Notes under the pieces: model-generated
Database searches by the model: none
Told to the model about the DNA's origin: nothing
The model's input: only the letters and a program-made list of their open reading frames with translations
Source of the DNA: Pararhodobacter aggregans
Lineage (GTDB): Bacteria > Pseudomonadota > Alphaproteobacteria > Rhodobacterales > Rhodobacteraceae
Length of the DNA stretch: 64,000 nt
Assembly (NCBI RefSeq): GCF_003075525.1
Contig: NZ_QDDR01000004.1
Location: forward strand, 248,001-312,000
Direction: 5' to 3'
Part shown: in pieces, positions 42,415 through 49,582 of the stretch
Layout of the letters: each line of letters begins with the position of its first letter
Numbering within the stretch: the stretch's first letter is position 1
Program-made: the position numbers and the translations under genes

Positions 42415-43685
42415 AAGGACTGAACCCACACTCCCCTCGCATCCACCACCTTGCCTCGGGGCGTGGGCGTGCCGCGGAACTCGCGGTGGTCCACCAGCAT
42501 CACATGCACATCCGAGCTGGCGGCGGCGGCCAGATCAGCAAGACTGGCGGACTCGAGTCCCTTCGGCAGGTCGTCGACATTCGGCTCGACCACCAGCAAC
42601 GGACCCGGGTGCTCGGCTGCAATCAGGCGGGCAATGTCCAGCGCCGGGCTTTCCCGCAGGTCGTCAATGTCCGGCTTGAAGGCGAGGCCGTAGACGGCCA
42701 CCGTCACCTCGGTGGCGGTCTGCCCCGGGTTTTCCATGAGGTGGGCGCCGATTGCGTCGCGGACCTTGTCCAGAACCCAATGCGGCTTGCTGTCATTGAC
42801 CACCCGCGCGGTGCGGATCAGCCGTGCCTCGTCCGGCGAGGACGAGACGATGAACCACGGATCGACGGCGATGCAATGGCCGCCGACACCCGGACCGGGC
42901 TGCAGGATGTTGACGCGGGGGTGGCGGTTGGCGAGCCGGATCAGCTCCCAAACATCCATGCCCAGCTTGTCGCAGATCAGCGACAATTCGTTGGCGAAGG
43001 CGATGTTCACATCGCGGAAGCTGTTCTCGGTCAGCTTCGCCATCTCGGCCACGCGCGGGCCGCTGGCGACCACGCAATCGCCGGTGACGAAGGCCTTGTA
43101 GAGCGCCACCGCCCGGGCCGAGCAAGCCGGGGTCATGCCGCCGATCACACGGTCGTTGGTGATGAGCTCCTGCATCACCTTGCCGGGCAGCACGCGCTCG
43201 GGGCAATGGGCGACGCGGATGTCCGACGCCTCGCCGGCGTTCTGGGGAAAGCTCAGATCGGGGCGCGCCGCGGCCAGCCAGTCGGCCATCGCCTCGGTTG
43301 CGCCGACGGGCGAGGTGGATTCCAGGATCACCAGGTTTCCGGGACGCAGCACCGGCGCGATCGCCTTGGACGCCGCCTCGATATAGCTGAGGTCGGGATC
43401 GTGGTTGTCACCCTTGAAAGGGGTCGGCACGGCGATCAGGAAGGCTTCGGCGGGTTCGGGCGTGGTGGTGGCGCGCAGGAACCCTTCCTTCACGGCGGCA
43501 TGGACCACCATGTCCAGATCGGGTTCGACGATGTGGATCGCGCCGCGATTGATGGTGTCGACGGCCCGCTGGTTCACGTCGATGCCGACCACCTCGATCT
43601 TGCGAGAGGCGAACATGGCCGCGGTGGGCAGGCCGATATAGCCAAGGCCGATGACGGAAATGCGCTTGAAGGAATGATCAGACAT
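42411..43685 (-). CDS. wecC: UDP-N-acetyl-D-mannosamine dehydrogenase (WecC)
   Basis: A 424-residue NAD-dependent UDP-sugar dehydrogenase: ISVIGLGYIGLPTAAMFA (NAD motif), VLESTSPVGATEAMADWL, CPERVLPGKVMQELITNDRVIGG, AKLTENSFRDVNIAFANELSLICDKLG, and PGPGVGGHCIAVDPWFI, where Cys is the catalytic nucleophile near residue 260. The pattern is that of the WecC group rather than Ugd. It oxidises UDP-ManNAc to UDP-ManNAcA for a surface polysaccharide. Its ATG overlaps the wecB stop by one base (TAATG). Confidence 0.9.
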   Translation of the reverse strand: MSDHSFKRISVIGLGYIGLPTAAMFASRKIEVVGIDVNQRAVDTINRGAIHIVEPDLDMVVHAAVKEGFLRATTTPEPAEAFLIAVPTPFKGDNHDPDLSYIEAASKAIAPVLRPGNLVILESTSPVGATEAMADWLAAARPDLSFPQNAGEASDIRVAHCPERVLPGKVMQELITNDRVIGGMTPACSARAVALYKAFVTGDCVVASGPRVAEMAKLTENSFRDVNIAFANELSLICDKLGMDVWELIRLANRHPRVNILQPGPGVGGHCIAVDPWFIVSSSPDEARLIRTARVVNDSKPHWVLDKVRDAIGAHLMENPGQTATEVTVAVYGLAFKPDIDDLRESPALDIARLIAAEHPGPLLVVEPNVDDLPKGLESASLADLAAAASSDVHVMLVDHREFRGTPTPRGKVVDARGVWVQSL

Positions 43686-44824
43686 TATTTTTGAACCTTA
43701 TCGAGGCCGAAGAAGTCGAGGATAGCGTCACGGATCCGCTGTGCGGCCAGCCCGTCACCATAGGGGTTATGCGCGCGGGCCATCGCCTGATACGCGGCAT
43801 CGTCGTCCAGCAGCGCCGTCGCCTCGCGCTGGATCAGCGCGGTATCGGTGCCCACCAGCTTGACGGTGCCGGCGTCCACCGCCTCGGGGCGCTCGGTCGT
43901 GTCGCGCATCACCAGCACCGGCTTGCCCAGCGAGGGGGCCTCTTCCTGCACGCCGCCTGAATCGGTCAGGATGATGTCGGCGCGGCGCATCAGATGGACG
44001 AAGGGCAGATAATCCTGCGGCGCAATCAGTTTGACGCTTTGCAGGGTGCCGAGGCTCGTTTCCACCGGCCCCTTGACGTTGGGGTTCAGGTGAACGGGAT
44101 AGATGATCTGCACATCCTGACGCTGCGCCAGCGCGGCGATGGCATCACAGATCCGCTGGAACCCGCCGCCAAAGCTTTCCCGCCGGTGCCCCGTGACCAG
44201 GATCATGCGCTTGCCTGCGTCGATTCCGAAATCGGCGTCGAAGGCCGCGCTTTGCTGCGCATCGCCTTCCAGCCGGTCAACGACTTCGAGCAGGGCGTCG
44301 ATCACCGTATTGCCGGTGATGATGATGGTGTCCTGTGCCACGCCCTCGGCGCGCAGGTTCTGCGCGGCCTTTTCCGTCGGGGCGAAATGCAGGCGGGCGA
44401 TGGTGCCCGTGACCTTGCGGTTGATCTCTTCGGGCCAGGGCGAATAGATGTTGCCGGTGCGCAGCCCGGCTTCGACATGACCGACCGGGATCTGCTGGTA
44501 ATAGGCCGCCAGCGAGGCGGACAGCGTGGTCGTGGTGTCGCCATGGACCAGCATCAGGTCTGGTTTGAAATCCTCGAGGATCGGCTTCAGCCCGGCCAGC
44601 ACCGAGGCGGTGATCTCGGTCAGGCCCTGCCCCGGCTTCATCACGTTCAGGTCGTATTCCGGCTCGATCTCGAACAGCCTGAGCACCTGATCCAGCATCT
44701 CACGATGTTGGGCCGTCACGGCGACACGGACATCGAGTCCAGGCGTCTTCCGGAGCGCTTCGTGCACCGGAGCCATCTTGATGGCCTCGGGCCGGGTGCC
44801 GAATACCATGAGAATTTTCTTCAT
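43685..44824 (-). CDS. wecB: UDP-N-acetylglucosamine 2-epimerase (WecB)
   Basis: A 379-residue non-hydrolysing epimerase: [83 protein letters not shown] and [28 protein letters not shown], all diagnostic of WecB. It makes UDP-ManNAc for WecC. ATG 44824 is chosen; a GTG directly upstream (44827) is also possible. About 105 bp separate it from the MarR-type gene on the same strand. Confidence 0.95.
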   Translation of the reverse strand: MKKILMVFGTRPEAIKMAPVHEALRKTPGLDVRVAVTAQHREMLDQVLRLFEIEPEYDLNVMKPGQGLTEITASVLAGLKPILEDFKPDLMLVHGDTTTTLSASLAAYYQQIPVGHVEAGLRTGNIYSPWPEEINRKVTGTIARLHFAPTEKAAQNLRAEGVAQDTIIITGNTVIDALLEVVDRLEGDAQQSAAFDADFGIDAGKRMILVTGHRRESFGGGFQRICDAIAALAQRQDVQIIYPVHLNPNVKGPVETSLGTLQSVKLIAPQDYLPFVHLMRRADIILTDSGGVQEEAPSLGKPVLVMRDTTERPEAVDAGTVKLVGTDTALIQREATALLDDDAAYQAMARAHNPYGDGLAAQRIRDAILDFFGLDKVQK

Positions 44825-44930
44825 CACAATGCCTTTGGATGTGTGTTCAACGTGGTGCCAGGGATCGGTTCAGGCCCGGGGGAAGGTCCCACAAAAGGTC
44901 CCTCGGGGCAGATTGTGTTGTAGGGAGGGA

Positions 44931-45287
44931 TCATGACGGCTTTTGAAGCCGCTCATGGTCCAGATCAGATTCCAGCGCTTCGATTTCCTCGCGCAGCGCG
45001 GCGTATTCCTCCAGCTTGCGGGCCAGGAACGCTCGGGTCAGCGCTGCTTTGCGGGTAATGCCCTTGGGCGTCAGGATATAGGCGTAGCGCCGCTTGTCTT
45101 CCGCCGCCGAGAAATTGCCCAGCTTGACCAAACCCTTCTCGATGAGCGCGTTGAGGACATAATGAATGCCTCCGACGCTGATACCCGCAGCCCGCGCCAG
45201 TTCACGCTGCGACATCTCCGGGTTGTCCTGGAGGAGTCTCAGCACCCGAAAATGCGTGTCTTCCTGCAACTTGCTGCGCTTACTCAT
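44931..45287 (-). CDS. EPS-associated MarR-family transcriptional regulator
   Basis: A 118-residue protein with a compact winged helix: LQEDTHFRVLRLLQDNPEMSQRELARAAGISVGGIHYVLNALIEKGLVK (residues 8-58), then LTPKGITRKAALTRAFLARKLEEYAALREEIEALESDL, a C-terminal coiled coil. This is the small regulator type found in front of EPS loci in many Proteobacteria. ATG 45287 has a GGAGGA site 7 bp upstream. It reads into wecB and probably autoregulates the operon. TTGACA on the minus strand (45365-45360) is a possible -35 box. Confidence 0.85.
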   Translation of the reverse strand: MSKRSKLQEDTHFRVLRLLQDNPEMSQRELARAAGISVGGIHYVLNALIEKGLVKLGNFSAAEDKRRYAYILTPKGITRKAALTRAFLARKLEEYAALREEIEALESDLDHERLQKPS

Positions 45288-45721
45288 CAATCGTCCTCCG
45301 CTTGACCAAAACAGCCACTCGAAACAATGGGAGCGGTGTGTTGGAGGTCCCGCAGATTATGTCAACCCTCGCATCGGCGCCTTCGCTCGATATTGAGCGG
45401 ATAGCACCGGCCGGATCCAAAGGCAATGTGGCCAGGTCTCGTGCGGGCAGCGCCCTGTCGTGATCGTGATCGCGCCTCACGGCGGGCGTCACCGTCGCTT
45501 TGACAGGGGCTGCCGCATCGCCGCCCTGTCGCGCATCGGGCCATAGCGCGAGACGTCAGGAAGGTCACCACAGCCACCCTCGGGACACCTGGGAAACCAG
45601 AGCCCCTGCCCGCGCAACCTGAGGACTTTCGCCGCTTGCGGACCCGTCCCGCCTCGGGTCTGCCGCCGACAGCGCCTGGCGCCCATGCGCGGCGGCAGGT
45701 TTTCGCACCGCCAGACGGGCC
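45288..45721. other. 434-bp gap: promoter side of the EPS regulator and 3' side of the toxin gene
   Basis: No gene was recognised. The part nearest 45288-45370 is A+T-richer and should contain the EPS regulator promoter (minus-strand TTGACA at 45365-45360 with no convincing -10). The rest is G+C-rich with open frames on both strands but no ribosome sites or known products. No clear hairpin terminator for the toxin operon was seen. Confidence 0.4.
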
Positions 45722-46423
45722 TCATCCCACCGCGAGGATCGAGTATTCCGGGCCGCCTTGCCAGACCAGATCCCACGAGGCCCCGGGTCGTACACTCTGG
45801 ATCGCTCGGGGCTCGAAGCAGACCAGGCAATTCCCTCCTGGCCCGGGCGCCCGCACCGAGGGATAGATCAGCCCCCGTGAGCCCCCCCGTTGCAGGTGCT
45901 GCGCCAGCGCCTGACCCTCGGGGTAGCCGATCTGGGGATCGGGGTGCAGCGCCGGATGGTCGAGCTCATCCGTGAGGTCGTCGAACACGCCGATGAAATC
46001 GGCCAGCAATTCGACATAGCGGGCGCTGTCCTCATAGCAGCCGGTGAAGCCCAGTTCGCGCGTGCGGTGCCAGGCGACCTCGGAGACCGAGATCAAGACG
46101 TCCCAGGCGCAATACCAGGCGCCCCGCGCCTCGGTGTTGAAGCGGTTGCCACCCGCTCTTGTATAGGTAAAGGCCGCGTTGATGTGGCTGTCGCCGTAGA
46201 GGCGCAAGTCGCGGCTGCGGCGCTGCCAGGCCAGTTCGCGCGGGTCGAGATGCGGATTGCGGCCCCGTTCGGCCAACAGGCGGCCGCTGGTCATGCCCTC
46301 GATCTCGGCCAGGATGGCCAGCTCGTCGTCGCTGTCGACCAGACCACGCAGCGCCGGCGGTTTGTGGTAGGTGGCGGGCAACAAGCGAACGAGACCGCGG
46401 TCGGAAATCCCGGTCTGCCTCAT
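45722..46423 (-). CDS. RES-domain toxin (NAD+ phosphorylase / ADP-ribosyltransferase fold)
   Basis: A 233-residue RES-domain protein. The family core is visible: RLLPATYHKPPAL, TRAGGNRFNTEARGAWYCAWDVLISVSEVAWHRTRE near residue 88 (the GGRFN-type box, the Tyr and the ExxW), and a C-terminal RGLIYPSVRAPGPGGNCLVCFEP near residue 180, corresponding to the GI-x-YPS-R box. Characterised RES toxins (MbcT, ParT, Res) degrade or use NAD+. It overlaps the upstream antitoxin by four bases (ATGA), the usual Xre-RES order. It is slightly longer than typical (about 150-200) because of an N-terminal extension. Confidence 0.88.
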   Translation of the reverse strand: MRQTGISDRGLVRLLPATYHKPPALRGLVDSDDELAILAEIEGMTSGRLLAERGRNPHLDPRELAWQRRSRDLRLYGDSHINAAFTYTRAGGNRFNTEARGAWYCAWDVLISVSEVAWHRTRELGFTGCYEDSARYVELLADFIGVFDDLTDELDHPALHPDPQIGYPEGQALAQHLQRGGSRGLIYPSVRAPGPGGNCLVCFEPRAIQSVRPGASWDLVWQGGPEYSILAVG

Positions 46424-46809
46424 GCACCGCCCCTGAGCGCATCGAGATAGGTGCGGATGGCAAGGATCTGCGGCAAGCCCCCCTCGATGGCGGTATCGAC
46501 TGGGCGCTGGCCACCGAAAAGGGGTCCGGTATTCGGCCGTGTGAACCAGCCCCGCGCCAGCGGTTCGGAGAAATAGAGCTCCAGCGATTTGTAGGTGCCG
46601 ATCACCGCGCTGAGCCGCAGCAGTTGATCCTTGGTCAATTCACCGGTGAAATCGGGCTTGCGGGCGCGTTTCCATGTGCTTTCGGACATGTCGGCAAGCG
46701 CCGCGGCCTCTTTCAGGCTCAGCGCCCAGGCATCGACAACCCGCGCGTAGGCCTTGAGGGCGACGGCGTTCACCTGGACAGGCTGTCGGATTCTGGCGGC
46801 AACGGGCAT
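46420..46809 (-). CDS. Xre/MbcA/ParS-type antitoxin
   Basis: A 129-residue antitoxin. The N-terminal Xre-like helix-turn-helix is LSLKEAAALADMSESTWKRARK (residues 30-52), and the C-terminal toxin-binding domain contains TKDQLLRLSAVIGTYKSLELYF and RPNTGPLFGGQRPVDTAIEGGLPQILAIRTYLDALRGG, the DUF2384/MbcA pattern. AAAGGAGAG precedes the ATG. It neutralises the RES toxin and should repress the operon by binding the CATATG-centred palindromes just upstream. Confidence 0.88.
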   Translation of the reverse strand: MPVAARIRQPVQVNAVALKAYARVVDAWALSLKEAAALADMSESTWKRARKPDFTGELTKDQLLRLSAVIGTYKSLELYFSEPLARGWFTRPNTGPLFGGQRPVDTAIEGGLPQILAIRTYLDALRGGA

Positions 46810-46829
46810 CTTGGCTCTCCTTTGGGCTC

Positions 46830-46869
46830 AAAATAGGCCATATGGCCGCAGTGTAAAGTCCATATGAAC
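46830..46869 (-). promoter_or_regulatory. Promoter with embedded palindrome of the toxin-antitoxin operon
   Basis: Reading the minus strand: TTTACA (46857-46852), a 16-bp spacer and TATTTT (46835-46830). The perfect palindrome GGCCATATGGCC (46836-46847) fills most of the spacer. A second CATATG-centred, less perfect site, TCCATATGAA, lies at 46859-46868, centred 22 bp from the first. Placement between -35 and -10 is ideal for autorepression by the antitoxin. Confidence 0.65.
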
Positions 46870-46946
46870 CAACCGGCCGGGCGTAGCCAAGCGAAAAGGG
46901 GCGGTTTGTCGCCCGCCCCCGTAGTCTCCACGACCGTAATGCCGGA

Positions 46947-47123
46947 TCAGTTCTTCTTCTTCACCGCGTCATAGGCGTGTTTCTCATGCCGCCAGCCGAG
47001 GATCACGGCGGCGACGATGGCGGCCAGGCACAGGCCCAGCCAGACCCCCTCGACACTGCCATAGCCGGTGAAAATGGCCCCCGAGATACCGTCCCAAGTA
47101 TTCGCGTCAAAAGGCGCTTCCAT
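46947..47123 (-). CDS. Small single-pass membrane protein downstream of amtB
   Basis: A 58-residue protein. It begins MEAPFDANTWDGISGAIF, has one membrane helix (VWLGLCLAAIVAAVILGW) and a basic C-terminal tail (HEKHAYDAVKKKN), giving an N-out/C-in expectation. AGGAAAGGAAA lies upstream of ATG 47123. It is 60 bp after amtB on the same strand, so co-transcription is likely. Function is unknown; a small partner of the ammonium channel is an attractive guess from the position. Confidence 0.7.
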   Translation of the reverse strand: MEAPFDANTWDGISGAIFTGYGSVEGVWLGLCLAAIVAAVILGWRHEKHAYDAVKKKN

Positions 47124-47183
47124 GGTGAATTTCCTTTCCTGTTGGAGGGAGGACCAGCAGAGGCGACCGCCGGTCCGCTTGCG

Positions 47184-48563
47184 TCATTCCGCCGGGCTGA
47201 CCGAAGCGTTGATCCCTTCGGGATAGGCCCGCGACGGAACCTTGACGGCATCGAGTCCCAGGATCTCGACCTCGGGCGGGACCCGCAGCTGGCCGGTGAC
47301 CTTCAGAATCAGCGACACCACATAGCCGGGCACGAAGCCCAAAAGGCCCATGGTCACCGCGCCGACCAGCTGACCCAGGAACGATGTGGTCACGACATCC
47401 TCGCCCGCCAGCGCCGGATAGCCCTGTGCGGCGATGCCGACTGCCAAGAGGCCCCACATGCCAAGGAACCCGTGAACCGCGAAGGCGCCGACCGCGTCGT
47501 CGATCCCGCGCCGCTCCAGGAACGAGGCGACGAAGGGCATGGCCGAGGCGCCGATGAAACCGATGGCAAAGGCCATGGGCGGATACCAGACATCAAGCCC
47601 CGCCGCGCAAGAGATGATCCCGCCAAGCGCGCCGGACATCATCCAGAACGGATCGCGCGTCACCATCCAGGCGCCGATGATGCCGCCAGCAAAGCCCATG
47701 ATCGTGTTGAAGGTCATGCCCGACAGCGTCATCGGCGTGCCATAGATCGTGGCGCCCATGGTGGTCGACCAGCTCCAGGCCTCGCCCGGGACGATGACGC
47801 AGGCCATCAGGAAGCCCCAGAAGCCGGCGATGATCAGCATGAGGCCGATCAGCGTCATCGGCATGGAATGCCCGGCGATCTGGTTGGCCGAGCCATCCGG
47901 GTTGAACTTGCCCACGCGCGGGCCGAGGTTCAGCAGCACCCCCAGCGTGAAGAAGCCCGCGATCATGTGCACGACCCCCGCGGCGCCGAAATCGTGGTAG
48001 CCCCATTGGGTGACCAGCCAGCCATCCGCATGCCAGCCCCAGGCGGCGGCCAGGATCCAGACGAAAGCGCCCAGCACGATGGCGAGGACCACAAAGCCCG
48101 TCAGGCGGATCCGCTCGATCAGCGCGCCCGACAGGATCGAGGCGGTGGTCGCGGCGAAAAGGACGAAGGCGCCGAAGAACACCCCCGAGGATTTGTCATC
48201 GAGGTTCGGCCCCATGAAGGCCGACCAGGGCGCCGCGACCTCGGTCGCGTAGCCGATGCCCGAGATGCCCATTGCGCCCTCGGAGCCGCTGAGGCCCGTG
48301 GGGAAGGCCCAGTAGATCCACCAGCCGATGAAATAGAAGAAGGGCACGATCATCGCGAAGGCGAGGATGTTCTTGATCCCCGAGGCCAGCGCGTTCTTCG
48401 ACCGCGAGGCGCCCATTTCATAGGCCAGGAACCCGGCATGGATCAGCACCATGAGCGGGATCGAGAGGAAGTAATAGGTTTCGGCGAAGATCGTGTTGGT
48501 TGCGGCCGCGCTCGCCTGCAACTGGGCGACCGCTTCGGCCAAGGTTGAGATGTCCGTTTCCAC
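47184..48563 (-). CDS. amtB: Ammonium/methylammonium transporter (AmtB)
   Basis: A 459-residue channel with 11 membrane segments. Signature sequences include FAETYYFLSIPLMVLIHAGFLAYEMGASRSKN, DFGAAGVVHMIAGFF (the twin-His pore His) and GFLGMWGLLAVGI (second pore His). The start is taken as GTG 48563, since AGGGAG lies 6 bp upstream and the product then begins like other members; ATGs further upstream lack ribosome sites. AmtB conducts NH4+ and also methylammonium, and it lies next to the sarcosine-oxidase-like genes of a methylamine locus. No GlnK gene is adjacent, unlike the usual glnK-amtB pair. Confidence 0.92.
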   Translation of the reverse strand: METDISTLAEAVAQLQASAAATNTIFAETYYFLSIPLMVLIHAGFLAYEMGASRSKNALASGIKNILAFAMIVPFFYFIGWWIYWAFPTGLSGSEGAMGISGIGYATEVAAPWSAFMGPNLDDKSSGVFFGAFVLFAATTASILSGALIERIRLTGFVVLAIVLGAFVWILAAAWGWHADGWLVTQWGYHDFGAAGVVHMIAGFFTLGVLLNLGPRVGKFNPDGSANQIAGHSMPMTLIGLMLIIAGFWGFLMACVIVPGEAWSWSTTMGATIYGTPMTLSGMTFNTIMGFAGGIIGAWMVTRDPFWMMSGALGGIISCAAGLDVWYPPMAFAIGFIGASAMPFVASFLERRGIDDAVGAFAVHGFLGMWGLLAVGIAAQGYPALAGEDVVTTSFLGQLVGAVTMGLLGFVPGYVVSLILKVTGQLRVPPEVEILGLDAVKVPSRAYPEGINASVSPAE

Positions 48564-49027
48564 GTGTGGCTCCCTGTCTCCAAAAGACGGCATGTCATCC
48601 AGCGTGTCGGGTTTTTGGTCTGCACCAATTACGGGAATTGGCTCACTGGACCTTTTCACTCAGGCGCCACCATCACCGTGGGTCAATTATTTTTCTTGCG
48701 AAGGGGTAGCGGCGGCGCGCTTTCCCGGGGATTCCGGCGGGGATCGGAAAAGGTGCTGAAGAAATGTGCGTTCTCGCCCGATATCCAGCAAAATAAGGAC
48801 AGGAAGCGGGGGGTTCCCCGGGCCCAGGAGGGGGGTTTCCGCTGAGTCGCCGAGTCGTTCCCGCGGCTCAGCGGGCAGCGGATTGGGCGCCCCAAAGGGC
48901 GCGCCCAGCCGTGGAAAAGGGGTGTACCAATTGGACCGGATGGACAAATTCCACCCGGTCCTTCCAGTGCATCAGGGCCGCCCCGGTGACGAGGCAGCCC
49001 CAGGTGGCGGCGTCACAAGGCCCGGGC
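48564..49027. other. 464-bp gap between soxG-like gene and amtB
   Basis: No gene. CCGCTGAG at 48839-48846 pairs with CTCAGCGG at 48867-48874 (20-base loop), a possible end structure for the soxBDAG transcript. Nearer amtB, CCAATT at 48625-48630 and AATTGG at 48636-48641 form a small dyad within an A+T-richer stretch, a candidate regulator site. A sigma54 -24/-12 pair was looked for on the amtB strand and not seen. Confidence 0.4.
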
Positions 49028-49582
49028 TCAGCCCCGGCCAACCATCCGCGCGGCGATCCCGTCCAGCGCGTGCCACAGACTCTCCGCGGCCGAGCGCATG
49101 CCCCAGATCCCCAGCCGGTCCTCGGCCCGGCGCAGGACATAGGTGCCCAGATGCTCGATCGGGCTGCGCGTGGCGCTGCCCGGGGCGAAGCGGGCCAGAT
49201 CGATATTCGCCGCGCGTTCGAGGAAGTGCTCGATGGGCGCAGCACCCGCCGATGAGGTGATCTCGAACAACACCCAGCCGTCGGTCTGTTCGGTGATCGA
49301 AGCGCCGGGCACCTTCCCCGCCAGCGTTGCCGCGACATCCGTCTCGGCCGCGCCCGGCAATTCGACCAGCCATTGCCCGGGGCCGGTCCAGATCAGCGTC
49401 AGGCCATCGGCCGCCTGCCAGCGCCCCGGACCCGGCAGGTCCAGCGCTGGCGGCGGCGTGCCGCGGCGGAGCGCCAGCGAGGCCAGACCGCACTCCGGCG
49501 TCTCGGTCAGGGTCAGCGCGCCATGGGTCACGCGGCGCGGAGTCCGGGCGCCCAGGGCGCAGAGGGGGGACAGATCAGGCAC
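49028..49582 (-). CDS. soxG: Sarcosine oxidase gamma subunit / N-methylglutamate dehydrogenase subunit D
   Basis: A 184-residue SoxG-family protein. GLTLIWTGPGQWLVELPG near residue 60, TEQTDGWVLFEITSSAGAAPIEHFL near residue 97 and RRAEDRLGIWGMRSAAESLWHAL near the C terminus are the family pattern, itself related to the GcvT fold. It overlaps the alpha-subunit gene by 8 bp and closes the BDAG operon. In the heterotetramer this subunit is structural. With MgsABC and GmaS-like genes in the locus it may belong to N-methylglutamate dehydrogenase (MgdD) rather than sarcosine oxidase. Confidence 0.85.
   Translation of the reverse strand: MPDLSPLCALGARTPRRVTHGALTLTETPECGLASLALRRGTPPPALDLPGPGRWQAADGLTLIWTGPGQWLVELPGAAETDVAATLAGKVPGASITEQTDGWVLFEITSSAGAAPIEHFLERAANIDLARFAPGSATRSPIEHLGTYVLRRAEDRLGIWGMRSAAESLWHALDGIAARMVGRG

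Noticed and set aside
46977-48548. A 523-codon open frame on the plus strand
   Set aside because: It is the antisense of amtB; its Asp/His/Glu/Gly-rich product has no family features.
48564-49027. Sigma54 promoter for amtB
   Set aside because: No GG-N10-GC pair with proper flanks was found on the amtB strand.
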